64,000 nt of DNA, from NCBI RefSeq assembly GCF_001269905.1, contig NZ_LHVK01000007.1, positions 310,001 through 374,000 on the forward strand. Reading direction: 5' to 3'. Source of the stretch: Pseudomonas corrugata. Its GTDB lineage: Bacteria > Pseudomonadota > Gammaproteobacteria > Pseudomonadales > Pseudomonadaceae. Shown here one piece after another: positions 55,967 through 64,000 of this stretch (the first letter of the stretch is position 1; each line of letters begins with the position of its first letter). The position numbers were made by a program, and so were the translations under genes. The notes under the pieces are model-generated. The model saw nothing but the letters and a program-made list of their open reading frames with translations. It was not told where the DNA came from and ran no database searches.

Positions 55967-56076
55967 GATCGTTCCCACGCTCCGCGTGGGAATGCCTCAT
56001 CGGACGCTGCGCGTTCGGCTTTTCCGGAGCGCGGAGCGTCCCTGGCTGTATTCCCACGCAGAGCGTGGGAACGATC
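55967..56076. repeat. 110-bp inverted-repeat element ending in GATCGTTCCCACGC
   Basis: Both ends carry GATCGTTCCCACGC...GCGTGGGAA in inverted orientation, and each arm is itself palindromic (CCCACGCTCCGCGTGGG; CCCACGCAGAGCGTGGG). The inner part holds GGACGCTGCGCG and GGAGCGCGGAGCGTCC. This is a different family from the REP pairs and resembles small mobile inverted repeats reported in fluorescent pseudomonads. It has no gene of its own. Confidence 0.75.
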
Positions 56077-56079
56077 TAA

Positions 56080-56108
56080 TGTGGGAGCGGGCTTGCTCGC
56101 GAAGGCGG
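56080..56108. repeat. Single REP copy abutting the dadR stop
   Basis: TGTGGGAGCGGGCTTGCTCG...: one copy of the subtype also seen at 27541, touching the last codon of dadR. Confidence 0.75.
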
Positions 56109-56109
56109 T

Positions 56110-56598
56110 TCAATCCGGAACCGGCAGGTTCAGGCTCTCTTTCACCTCTTCCATCACGATGTAGCTCTTGGACTCCCGCACGTGGGGCAGTTTGAGCAGG
56201 ATGTCGCCCAACAGCTTGCGGTATGAGGCCATCTCGGAAATCCGTGCTTTGACCAGGTAGTCGAAATCTCCCGACACCAGATGGCATTCCAGCACGTGAG
56301 GCAGTTTCAACACGGCTCGCCGGAATTCTTCGAAGGTGTCGCCGGATTTGTAATCGAGGCTGATCTCGACAAACACCAACAGGCTGCCCTTCAGATGTTG
56401 CGGGTTGAGCCGGGCGTTATAGCCCATGATGATTCCTTCGCGCTCCAGGCGTCGTACCCGCTCGGTGCAAGGCGTTGTGGAGAGACCGACCTTTTCCCCC
56501 AATTCGGTGAAGGAGATCCGCCCGTCCGCCTGGAGGATGCGCAGGATGTTGCGGTCGATCTTGTCCAGCTCGCGCTTGGTCTGGGTATTGGTACGCAC
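56110..56598 (-). CDS. dadR: Lrp/AsnC-family alanine catabolism regulator DadR
   Basis: A 162-residue Lrp protein. I place the start at a GTG (56596-56598), with GGAGG 10 nt upstream, so the protein begins MRTNTQTKRELDKIDRNIL. A longer frame to 56787 runs into the divergent promoter and dadA. HTH (GEKVGLSTTPCTERVRRLE) and RAM ligand domain (about 75-155; CHLVSGDFDYLVK). In P. aeruginosa DadR binds alanine and activates dadA; position next to dadA supports the name. Confidence 0.88.
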   Translation of the reverse strand: MRTNTQTKRELDKIDRNILRILQADGRISFTELGEKVGLSTTPCTERVRRLEREGIIMGYNARLNPQHLKGSLLVFVEISLDYKSGDTFEEFRRAVLKLPHVLECHLVSGDFDYLVKARISEMASYRKLLGDILLKLPHVRESKSYIVMEEVKESLNLPVPD

Positions 56599-56630
56599 AG
56601 GGGATGCGCCTCCGTGAAAAGGGTTTTTGC

Positions 56631-56642
56631 CGAGAATTCTCG
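56631..56642. promoter_or_regulatory. 12-bp palindrome in the dadR/dadA gap
   Basis: CGAGAATTCTCG is a perfect palindrome, 33 nt upstream of the dadR start, followed by an AT-rich tract (56647-56680) of the kind Lrp proteins wrap. A fit for a DadR site. Confidence 0.45.
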
Positions 56643-56755
56643 CCAAATATAGGTATTTATATAGTGAAAAGCACTGCCTATTCTTTCTTACACTTCGCTC
56701 ATTACAGTTTTGTACAACACAAACGTCAGCGGTTCTCCGCGATGAGGGCGACAAC

Positions 56756-58060
56756 ATGCGTGTTCTGGTCTTGGGTAGCGGCGTCATCGGTACCGTCAGT
56801 GCTTACTATCTGGCCCGTGCCGGGTTCGAAGTGGTGGTGGTCGACCGTCAGCCAGCGCCTGCCATGGAAACCAGTTTCGCCAACGCCGGCCAGGTATCGC
56901 CGGGTTATGCCTCGCCGTGGGCCGCGCCGGGAGTGCCGCTCAAGGCCATCAAATGGCTGTTGCAGCGTCACGCACCGCTGGCCATAAAGGCAACCGCCGA
57001 CATCGACCAGTACCTGTGGATGGCGCAGATGCTGCGCAACTGCACCGCCAGTCGCTACGCCATCAACAAGGAGCGCATGGTTCGTTTGTCCGAGTACAGT
57101 CGTGACTGCCTCGATGAACTGCGCGCCGAAACCGGTATTGCCTACGAAGGCCGGAGCCTGGGCACTACACAACTGTTCCGTACCCAGGCACAGCTCGACG
57201 GCGCGGCCAAGGATATCGCCGTGCTGAAGGAGTCCGGTGTGCCGTTCGAAGTGCTCGACCGCGAAGGCATCGCACGGGTCGAGCCGGCTCTGGCGAATGT
57301 CACCGACATCCTGGCCGGCGCATTGCGTCTGCCCAACGACCAGACCGGCGACTGCCAGATGTTTACCACGCGTTTGGCGGAAATGGCCGTGAAACTGGGT
57401 GTGGAGTTCCGCTTCGGCCAGGACATCCAGCGCCTGGACCAGGCCGGTGACCGCATCAACGGCGTCTGGATCGATGGCAAGCTGGAAACCGCCGACCGCT
57501 ACGTCCTGGCCCTGGGCAGCTATTCGCCGCAACTGCTCAAGCCCCTTGGTATCCGTGCCCCGGTGTATCCACTCAAGGGCTATTCCCTGACCGTGCCGAT
57601 CACTAACCCGGCGATGGCGCCAACCTCGACCATTCTCGACGAAACCTACAAGGTCGCGATCACCCGTTTCGATAACCGCATCCGTGTGGGCGGCATGGCG
57701 GAAATCGCCGGTTTTGACCTGTCGCTCAATCCGCGTCGCCGTGAAACCCTGGAGATGATCGTCAACGACCTTTATCCTCAGGGCGGCGATCTGACTCAGG
57801 CGAGTTTCTGGACCGGCTTGCGGCCTACCACGCCGGATGGCACGCCGATCGTCGGCGCCACCCCGTTCAAGAATCTGTTCCTGAATACCGGCCATGGCAC
57901 CCTCGGCTGGACCATGGCCTGTGGTTCCGGCCGCTTGCTGGCGGACCTGATGGCGAAGAAAAAGCCGCAGATCAGCGCCGAAGGTCTCGATATTTCCCGT
58001 TATGGCAGCAAACACCAGGAGTCTGCAAAACATGTCAATCCAGCGCCAGCTCACCAATGA
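56756..58060 (+). CDS. dadA: D-amino acid dehydrogenase small subunit
   Basis: A 434-residue FAD enzyme that oxidises D-alanine to an imine that becomes pyruvate. Start at the ATG at 56756 ([19 protein letters not shown], with GAGG upstream); the frame is open further upstream but only into the promoter. FAD motif GSGVIG, the substrate-side segments [19 protein letters not shown] and [14 protein letters not shown]. Divergent from dadR, and its end overlaps the ridA gene by 29 nt. Confidence 0.96.
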   Translation: MRVLVLGSGVIGTVSAYYLARAGFEVVVVDRQPAPAMETSFANAGQVSPGYASPWAAPGVPLKAIKWLLQRHAPLAIKATADIDQYLWMAQMLRNCTASRYAINKERMVRLSEYSRDCLDELRAETGIAYEGRSLGTTQLFRTQAQLDGAAKDIAVLKESGVPFEVLDREGIARVEPALANVTDILAGALRLPNDQTGDCQMFTTRLAEMAVKLGVEFRFGQDIQRLDQAGDRINGVWIDGKLETADRYVLALGSYSPQLLKPLGIRAPVYPLKGYSLTVPITNPAMAPTSTILDETYKVAITRFDNRIRVGGMAEIAGFDLSLNPRRRETLEMIVNDLYPQGGDLTQASFWTGLRPTTPDGTPIVGATPFKNLFLNTGHGTLGWTMACGSGRLLADLMAKKKPQISAEGLDISRYGSKHQESAKHVNPAPAHQ

Positions 58061-58385
58061 CCGCATGAGCCAGGTGGTCGTGCACAACGGCACCGTCTAC
58101 CTGGCCGGGCAAGTCGGCGACGACATGAGTGCCGGTATCGAGCAACAGACCCGCGAAACCCTGGCCAATATCGAGCGTTTACTGGACCAGGCCGGGACCG
58201 ACAAGAGCCGGTTGCTGTCGGTCACGATCTATCTGAAAGACATCGAGGCCGATTTTGCGGGCATGAACGCAATCTGGGACAAGTGGTTGCCCAATGGGGT
58301 AGCCCCGGCCCGCGCAACGGTAGAAGCCAAGCTGTGCGAGCCGGAAATCCTGGTGGAGCTGTCAGTCGTGGCCGCGCTGCCTTAA
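58032..58385 (+). CDS. RidA family protein coupled to dadA
   Basis: A 117-residue RidA from [14 protein letters not shown] (ATG at 58032), shorter than the RidA at 31617. Landmarks: [13 protein letters not shown] and [22 protein letters not shown]; the arginine of the last motif binds the carboxylate. The start lies inside dadA, so translation is coupled. The imine made by DadA is the kind of substrate RidA hydrolyses, which supports a joint role. Same order in P. aeruginosa (dadA, RidA-family gene, dadX). Confidence 0.9.
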   Translation: MSIQRQLTNDRMSQVVVHNGTVYLAGQVGDDMSAGIEQQTRETLANIERLLDQAGTDKSRLLSVTIYLKDIEADFAGMNAIWDKWLPNGVAPARATVEAKLCEPEILVELSVVAALP

Positions 58386-58478
58386 AAGCTGTCGAAACGA
58401 TCCCTCTCCCGGCGCTGTTGGTGGTTCACGCCATCAGCCGGCGTCGGTTTTTTCATGTCTGCCTAGAAGCGTGCCGTC

Positions 58479-59552
58479 ATGCGTCCTGCCCGTGCCCTGA
58501 TCGATCTTCAAGCCCTGCGTCACAATTACCAACTGGCTCGCGAAGTCACGGGGGCCAGGGCCCTTGCGGTGATCAAGGCCGATGCCTACGGGCATGGCGC
58601 TGTACGTTGCGCCGAGGCTTTGCAGGACACCGCGGACGGATTTGCCGTGGCGTGTATCGAAGAGGCCCTGGAACTGCGGGCCGGCGGTATCCGTGCGCCA
58701 GTGTTGTTGCTGGAAGGGTTTTTCGAAGCGGATGAGCTGTCGTTGATCGTCGAGCACGATTTCTGGTGCGTCGTGCATTCGTTGTGGCAGCTCGAAGCCA
58801 TTGAAAGAGTGACGTTGAGCAAGCCGATCACGGTCTGGCTCAAGCTGGACTCGGGGATGCACCGGGTTGGTCTGCATCCGCAGGACTATCAGGCCGCCTA
58901 TCGTCGTCTGCTGGCCAGCGGCAAAGTCGCGAAAATCGTGCTGATGAGCCACTTTGCCCGTGCCGATGAGTTGCACGACCCTTCCAGCACCCGGCAGTTG
59001 GAAGTGTTTGAAGCCGCCTGCCAGGGATTGACGGCCGAGACCAGCCTGCGTAACTCCCCGGCGGTATTGGGCTGGCCACAGATGCCGAGCGACTGGGTTC
59101 GTCCGGGCATCATGCTGTATGGCGCGACGCCTTTCGATGAAGCCAACGCCACCGCCTCGCGCCTGCAGCCGGTGATGACCCTGGAATCGAAGATCATCTG
59201 TGTGCGCGAACTGCCCGCCGGCGAGCCGGTGGGGTATGGCGCCCATTTCGTCACCACGCAGACGACCCGGGTCGGGGTGGTTGCCATGGGCTACGCCGAC
59301 GGCTACCCGCGCCAGGCACCGAGCGGTACGCCAGTGCTGGTGGACGGCCAACGCAGCCAATTGGTCGGGCGCGTGTCGATGGACATGCTGTGCGTCGACC
59401 TGACGAATATCCCCCATGCCGGCCTCGGTTCCACCGTTGAATTGTGGGGCAGACATGTGCTTGCCAGCGATGTGGCGAAAGCTGCCGGCACCATTCCCTA
59501 TCAGATTTTCTGCAACCTGCGTCGGGTGCCACGGCTCTATTCCGCGGGCTGA
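58479..59552 (+). CDS. dadX: Catabolic alanine racemase DadX
   Basis: A 357-residue PLP racemase that turns L-alanine into D-alanine for DadA. Schiff-base lysine Lys33 in [10 protein letters not shown], the second catalytic tyrosine region [10 protein letters not shown] (about 250), and the [10 protein letters not shown] loop. Ninety-three nt after the RidA gene. Confidence 0.95.
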   Translation: MRPARALIDLQALRHNYQLAREVTGARALAVIKADAYGHGAVRCAEALQDTADGFAVACIEEALELRAGGIRAPVLLLEGFFEADELSLIVEHDFWCVVHSLWQLEAIERVTLSKPITVWLKLDSGMHRVGLHPQDYQAAYRRLLASGKVAKIVLMSHFARADELHDPSSTRQLEVFEAACQGLTAETSLRNSPAVLGWPQMPSDWVRPGIMLYGATPFDEANATASRLQPVMTLESKIICVRELPAGEPVGYGAHFVTTQTTRVGVVAMGYADGYPRQAPSGTPVLVDGQRSQLVGRVSMDMLCVDLTNIPHAGLGSTVELWGRHVLASDVAKAAGTIPYQIFCNLRRVPRLYSAG

Positions 59553-59680
59553 CGCACAATAGGATCGACCGAAGGTCGCTTCACCGCACAGGATTCGGGT
59601 CAAAGTGTTGTAAATACTGAACGCTGTCGCCATGATAACGCTCATTTTCCACACAACCTGATCCCCTGGAGGTTCCAGCA

Positions 59681-60229
59681 TTGGACGTCGGTGAACGACT
59701 GCAAGCCATTCGTAAACTCAAAGGCCTTTCCCAGCGTGAACTCGCCAAGCGTGCGGGCGTCACCAACAGCACCATTTCGATGATCGAGAAAAACAGCGTC
59801 AGCCCCTCGATCAGCTCGCTGCGCAAGGTCCTTGGCGGCATCCCCATGTCCATGGTCGAGTTTTTCTCCGAAGAAATCCTCCAGGAGAAACCGACCCAGA
59901 TCGTCTACAAAGCCAACGAACTGATCGATATCTCCGACGGCGCCGTGACCATGAAGCTGGTGGGCAGGGCACACCCGAGCCGGGCGATTGCCTTCCTGAA
60001 TGAAATCTACCCGCCTGGTGCCGATACCGGTGACGAGATGCTCACCCATGAAGGCGAGGAAACCGGGATTCTGGTGGAAGGGCGACTGGAACTGGTCGTC
60101 GGCGCCGAAACGTTCGTGCTCGAAGCCGGTGACAGCTACTATTTCGAAAGCACCAAGCCACACCGTTTCCGTAATCCGTTCGATGTGCCGGCGCGACTGA
60201 TCAGCGCAGCCACACCGGCCAATTTCTAA
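59681..60229 (+). CDS. pauR: Polyamine-catabolism repressor PauR
   Basis: A 182-residue regulator starting at a TTG (59681) with GGAGG 8 nt upstream. N-terminal HTH (LKGLSQRELAKRAGVTNSTI) and C-terminal cupin domain (GETFVLEAGDSYYFESTKPH is the last box). This is the XRE-cupin type of PuuR/PauR, which in P. aeruginosa represses the pau genes and responds to polyamines. Placed after dadX as in that species. Alternative names: PuuR-like. Confidence 0.88.
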   Translation: MDVGERLQAIRKLKGLSQRELAKRAGVTNSTISMIEKNSVSPSISSLRKVLGGIPMSMVEFFSEEILQEKPTQIVYKANELIDISDGAVTMKLVGRAHPSRAIAFLNEIYPPGADTGDEMLTHEGEETGILVEGRLELVVGAETFVLEAGDSYYFESTKPHRFRNPFDVPARLISAATPANF

Positions 60230-60398
60230 GGAAGAGGCGCCAAGCCCGCACGGGCAACGGCGGCCAGGGGGGAAGCTGTGACCATGAACAAGACCCTTGT
60301 GACTTTAGGGTTGTTTCAGTGTGACAGGCTTACCGCTATACTTGCGCCCGCCTGCAACCGTGGCCGCAGGCGTGACTAGCCACCATGAGGGTGTACGC

Positions 60399-60824
60399 GT
60401 GAACCTAATTATGAAAATGCTGGCTGCACCAGCAACCGTATTGGCCCTTTGGGCAGTCAGTGCCCAAGCGGCAACCAACGACGAAATCGCCAAGCGCCTT
60501 GAGCCGGTCGGCCAGGTTTGCGTTCAGGGGCAGGAATGCAAGGGCATGGAAGTCGCCGTTGCTGCGGGCGGTGGTGGTAAGAAAACGCCCGATGAGATAA
60601 TTGCAAAACACTGTAACGCTTGCCATGGCACCGGTCTGCTGGGGGCTCCAAAAATAGGCGACACAGCAGCCTGGAAAGATCGCGCTGACCATCAAGGCGG
60701 TTTGGATGGCATTCTTGCGAAAGCCATTACCGGTATTAATTCCATGCCGCCGAAAGGTACTTGCGCAGATTGCTCGGATGAAGAGCTCAAGGGCGCCATC
60801 CAAAAGATGTCTGGCCTGAAATAA
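60399..60824 (+). CDS. cycB: Cytochrome c5 (CycB-like)
   Basis: A 141-residue c-type cytochrome starting at a GTG (60399) behind GAGG. It has a signal peptide (cleavage near AQAATNDE), one haem site CNACH (HCNACHGTG) with an axial methionine in NSMPPKG, and a pair of extra cysteines in CADC. It could take electrons from DadA-like dehydrogenases at the membrane, which would fit its position, though this is inference. Followed by an intrinsic terminator. Confidence 0.9.
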   Translation: MNLIMKMLAAPATVLALWAVSAQAATNDEIAKRLEPVGQVCVQGQECKGMEVAVAAGGGGKKTPDEIIAKHCNACHGTGLLGAPKIGDTAAWKDRADHQGGLDGILAKAITGINSMPPKGTCADCSDEELKGAIQKMSGLK

Positions 60825-60843
60825 AGCCAGCATCCTTCGAAAG

Positions 60844-60867
60844 AGCCGCTTACGAGCGGCTTTTTTG
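60844..60867 (+). terminator. Intrinsic terminator after cycB
   Basis: AGCCGCT-TACG-AGCGGCT followed by TTTTT: a 7-bp stem and a good T-tract, 20 nt past the cycB stop. Confidence 0.85.
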
Positions 60868-60960
60868 CGCCTTGGAAACGACCACTCAGGGCTGTTCATC
60901 GCAACCAAGACCCGGCATGCTCGGTCCAACCCACATTCTCGGAACGACCCGGAGGGTAGG

Positions 60961-62895
60961 ATGGTGCAATTGTGTTCAATCGAGCAGGCGGTGGATGACG
61001 TCCTCGAACGTCTGCCGGCGCATATCCACCTTGGCATCCCCTTGGGGTTGGGCAAGCCCAATCTGTTTGTCAACGCGCTGTACCGGCGCATCGCCCAATT
61101 GCCCGAACGACAACTGACCCTCTATACAGCCCTGAGCCTGGGCCGGCCGAACATGGGTGATGGTTTGCAGAAGCGCTTTCTGGAGCCTTTTATCGAACGG
61201 GTTTTCGGCGACTATCCGGAACTCGATTATCTGGCCGATCTGCAACGGGACAGCCTGCCGTTCAACATCCGGGTCGAGCAGTTCTTCATGCAGCCAGGTA
61301 GCCTGCTGCACAGTGCTTCGGCCCAGCAGAACTACGTCAGTAGCAACTACAGCCATGCTGCCCGGGACATCAACGCCGCCGGCCTGAACCTGATCGCGCA
61401 ACTGGTGGCGAGCGACCCTCAATACCCGGATCGCCTCAGTCTGAGTTGCAACCCCGACATCACCCTCGACCTGTTGCCGATGATCGAGAAGCGGCGAGCC
61501 GCTGGGGAAACCATCTTGATAGTCGGCCAGGTTCACAGTGATCTGCCCTACATGCCGGGGGACGCGGAAATCGGCATTGACGATTTCGATCTGTTGATCG
61601 ACGAGAAGGACAGTCACACTCTGTTTTCCACACCGAACATGCCGGTGGGGTTCCAGGACCATTTCATCGGCCTGCACGCCAGCAGCCTGGTGCGTGACGG
61701 GGGCACCTTGCAGATCGGTATTGGTTCCATGGGCGATGCGCTGACAGCGGCGCTGTTGGCGCGTCAGGCCGATAATGCCGGATACCAGGCGCTACTGGCG
61801 GACCTGAACCTCAGCCAGTGGGCGCAACTGATCGAGCACGAGGGTGGGCTCGAGCCGTTTGCCAAGGGGCTGTACGGTTGCAGTGAAATGTTCGTCAACG
61901 GTTTGCTGGCGCTCGCGGAGGCCGGGATCATCCGGCGCAAGGTCTACCCCGATGAGTCGACGCAAGAGCAGGCCAACGCGGGTACGCTCGACGAGGCGGC
62001 CCAGCCCGACGGCGTCTGTGTCCATGGCGGCTTCTTTCTCGGTCCGCGCAGTTTCTACCAGCGCCTGCACGAGTTGCCGCAGAACCGTCGGCTCGAATTC
62101 AACATGACCCGCATCAGCTACATCAACGAATTGTATGGTCAGGAGCGCCTCAAGCGTTTGCAGCGTCTCGATGCCCGCTTCATCAACACTGTGTTCACCA
62201 TGACACTGATGGGCGCCGGGGTGTCCGATCAGCTGGAAGACGGGCGGGTGCTCAGCGGTGTGGGCGGGCAGTACAACTTCGTCGCCCAGGGACATGCGCT
62301 GGAAGGCGCCCGTTCCATTTTGCTGCTGCGCAGTTGGCGCGAATCCGGGGGTGAGATGAGCTCGAATATTGTCTGGGAGTATGGCCACTGCACGATTCCC
62401 CGGCACCTGCGGGACATTGTGGTCACCGAGTACGGCATCGCCGACCTGCGGGGCAAGACCGATGCCGCGGTGATCGAAGCGTTGCTGAACATCAGCGATT
62501 CACGCTTCCAGCCGGGGCTGATCGAGCAGGCGCAGGATGCCGGGAAGCTACCGAAGGATTTCCGCCTCGATCCACGCTTCGCCGATAACACCTCGGAGCG
62601 CTTGCGGGCGATCCAGGCACGGCATCCGCATCTGTTTCCGGAGTATCCGCTGGGCGCGGACTTCGATGGGGTGGAGCGGGACCTGTTGCGAGCGCTGAAC
62701 TGGCTCAAGAGCAAGTTCAAGCTCACCGAAATGCTCGAGTTGGGCAAGGCTGCGCTGGATGCCCCGGAGCCCTCCCTGTATCCCGAGCATCTGGAGCGGA
62801 TGCAACTGGCGAACACGGAGGGGCTGAAGGAAGATCTGTTCCAGCGCTTGTTGCTGGCGGGTCTCAAGGCCACGGCGCAACAACAATCAACCTAA
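60961..62895 (+). CDS. Acetyl-CoA hydrolase/transferase family protein
   Basis: A 644-residue protein from the ATG at 60961, with GGAGG upstream. Earlier in-frame starts lie in the terminator/leader of cycB. CoA-transferase fold with the two family halves: PLGLGKPNLFVNALYRRIA near the N-terminus and the C-terminal GSGGAGG-like loop replaced by SGVGGQYNFVAQGH. The catalytic Glu is probably in VTEYGIADLRG. It may exchange CoA between short acyl groups or hydrolyse acetyl-CoA. Confidence 0.85.
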   Translation: MVQLCSIEQAVDDVLERLPAHIHLGIPLGLGKPNLFVNALYRRIAQLPERQLTLYTALSLGRPNMGDGLQKRFLEPFIERVFGDYPELDYLADLQRDSLPFNIRVEQFFMQPGSLLHSASAQQNYVSSNYSHAARDINAAGLNLIAQLVASDPQYPDRLSLSCNPDITLDLLPMIEKRRAAGETILIVGQVHSDLPYMPGDAEIGIDDFDLLIDEKDSHTLFSTPNMPVGFQDHFIGLHASSLVRDGGTLQIGIGSMGDALTAALLARQADNAGYQALLADLNLSQWAQLIEHEGGLEPFAKGLYGCSEMFVNGLLALAEAGIIRRKVYPDESTQEQANAGTLDEAAQPDGVCVHGGFFLGPRSFYQRLHELPQNRRLEFNMTRISYINELYGQERLKRLQRLDARFINTVFTMTLMGAGVSDQLEDGRVLSGVGGQYNFVAQGHALEGARSILLLRSWRESGGEMSSNIVWEYGHCTIPRHLRDIVVTEYGIADLRGKTDAAVIEALLNISDSRFQPGLIEQAQDAGKLPKDFRLDPRFADNTSERLRAIQARHPHLFPEYPLGADFDGVERDLLRALNWLKSKFKLTEMLELGKAALDAPEPSLYPEHLERMQLANTEGLKEDLFQRLLLAGLKATAQQQST

Positions 62896-62925
62896 CCCAC
62901 CCTAATGAGATGGCTACCCCCGCCG

Positions 62926-62960
62926 CCCCCTGTGAACGCCCGCTAAGCTTTCACAGGGGG
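62926..62960. other. Perfect hairpin at the left end of the IS110 element
   Basis: CCCCCTGTGA (62926-62935) and TCACAGGGGG (62951-62960) are perfect 10-bp inverted arms around a 15-nt loop, in the 85-nt stretch before the transposase gene. IS110 elements carry a non-coding guide (bridge/seeker) RNA in a flank, and this may be part of it or the left end itself. Confidence 0.5.
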
Positions 62961-62980
62961 ATCTATCGGAGACCGCCGTC

Positions 62981-64000
62981 ATGAACAAAGTAGCTATTGT
63001 CGCCATCGACCTTGGAAAGCTCACCTTTCACGTACATGAGCAAGATGATCACGGGCATCCGCTTCTGCGCAAAAAATTTAAGCGAGTGGAACTCCTCCAG
63101 CACCTAGCAAATCTCGAACCGTGCATCGTCGTGATGGAAGCTTGTGGCGGGGCCCATTTCATGGCGCAAGAAGTCGCCAAGTTAGGCCATTCGCCCAAAC
63201 TGATAGCACCTCATCTCGTACGTCCCTATGTGAAAAGCAACAAAAACGATTTTGCCGATGCCGAGGCGATCTGCGAAGCAGCCAGTCGTCCAACGATGCG
63301 TTTTGTCCCCGTTAAAAACCAGACTCAGCAGGCGCTGGCAATGCTCAACTCGGTCCGCGACTCGCTCATCAAGGATCGCACGGCGACCGTCAATCGGATT
63401 CATGCCGCGTTTCTGGAAGTCGGCATCAGCCTGACCCCGGGCTATAAGTCGCTCAAGGACATACCGGCCCTGTTGGAAGCAAGTTCCTTTCACGGACTCA
63501 TCCGCAAACTTGTGGCGGACTTGTACGAGCATTACCTCTACCTCAATCTGCGTATCAAGGTGTTGGACAAGGAGGTCGATTGCCAGGCCGCTGGAGATGA
63601 TCTGGCCTCCCGCCTGATGACAATGCCATGCGTGGGGCCGATCACCTCCAGCGTCCTGGCCGCCGAAGTGGGCGACGGTAAGCAATTCAAATGTGGTCGA
63701 GACTACTCAGCCTCGATTGGGCTGGTCCCCAAACAACACTCAACGGGCGGGCGGACGGTACTTTTGGGCATCAGCAAACGAGGCGATCGAAATCAGAGAC
63801 GCCTGTTCGTCCAGTGTGCCCAGACGTATGTGAACAGGCTGGATCGACAGGAAGGGAAGCTGGCTGATTGGGCTCGCAAGCTCCTGGCCAGCCACCGTCA
63901 CCGCAATCTTGTGGTCTGCGCACTGGCCAACAAGTTCGCGAGGATCGCCTGGTCGATTGCGGCAAACCACACGGTATTCGATGCAGGGCCAAGCGCGATG
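62981..64000 (+). mobile_element. IS110-family transposase (5' part; open at the right edge)
   Basis: An ATG at 62981 opens a frame that runs to the right edge without a stop: 340 codons, so only the right end is missing. DEDD-type RuvC-like N-terminal domain: Asp10 (AIDLGKLTF), Glu near residue 46 (VVMEACGGAH), and Asp/Asp in NKNDFADAEA. A C-terminal Transposase_20 part contains PCVGPITSSVLAAEVGD and GLVPKQHSTGGRTVLLGISKRG. IS110 transposases move through a seeker/bridge RNA. The start has GGAG 10 nt upstream. The acyl-CoA gene ends only 86 nt before it. Confidence 0.92.

Noticed and set aside
56726..58093. 455-residue minus-strand frame opposite dadA
   Set aside because: Antisense shadow of dadA; no ribosome site or domain.

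Overview
The window is chromosomal DNA from a Pseudomonas, most likely of the P. fluorescens complex. The evidence is the gene content and order (oxyR-recG; spoT-rpoZ-gmk-yicC; rph; crc/pyrE; argB-algC-dut-coaBC; radC; rpmBG; dadR/dadA-ridA-dadX-pauR-cycB), which match the P. aeruginosa neighbourhoods I recall. Two palindromic repeat families typical of fluorescent pseudomonads are also scattered through it (a TGTGGGAGCGAGCCTGCTCGCG type and a GTGGCGAGGGGATTTATCCCC type).

Layout. 1-6.9 kb: housekeeping genes, namely a truncated deacylase/HDOD gene, recG, oxyR, the tonB-exbD-exbB energy-transduction operon and an SDR-family gene. 7.0-27.1 kb: one complete minus-strand type VI secretion locus in the order of the P. 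aeruginosa H2 cluster: tssA, B, C, E, F, G, clpV, sfa2 (sigma-54 activator), a tiny lipoprotein gene, fha, tssJ, K, L, M, stp1, stk1. Most neighbours overlap or nearly touch, so it reads as one long operon. It has no hcp, vgrG or PAAR gene, so the tube and spike must be encoded elsewhere. 27.1-30.8 kb: an accessory pocket with a repeat pair, a coding remnant and a tight three-gene cassette (recombinase-fold protein without the catalytic tyrosine; SMC/OLD-like ATPase; PIN nuclease). This cassette is the best candidate here for an undescribed system, probably anti-phage or toxin-like.

30.8-47.0 kb: core genes for stringent response (spoT, rpoZ), nucleotide metabolism (gmk, pyrE, dut), RNA processing (rph, yicC), catabolite repression (crc), arginine, exopolysaccharide and CoA synthesis (argB, algC, coaBC), radC, a dipeptide-type binding protein and ribosomal proteins L28 and L33. 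Several genes end in strong intrinsic terminators or REP pairs. 47.1-62.9 kb: a catabolic block for polyamines and alanine (cupin, PauC-type aldehyde dehydrogenase, FAD amine oxidoreductase, dadR/dadA/ridA/dadX, PauR, cytochrome c5, CoA hydrolase/transferase). It also holds an MFS transporter, a phospholipase D lipoprotein and a MocR regulator divergent from a DUF1127 gene, with a striking 15-bp-periodic CTGTAT/ATACAG operator between them. From 62.9 kb to the right edge: the 5' part of an IS110-family insertion sequence with a perfect hairpin before its transposase gene.

How the parts work together. The T6SS locus carries its own sigma-54 activator and a kinase/phosphatase/FHA triad that probably controls assembly after translation. 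In the dad block, DadX interconverts D- and L-alanine, DadA oxidises D-alanine to an imine, and the translationally overlapping RidA can hydrolyse that imine. All functions are inferred from motifs, length and context; no database search was run.
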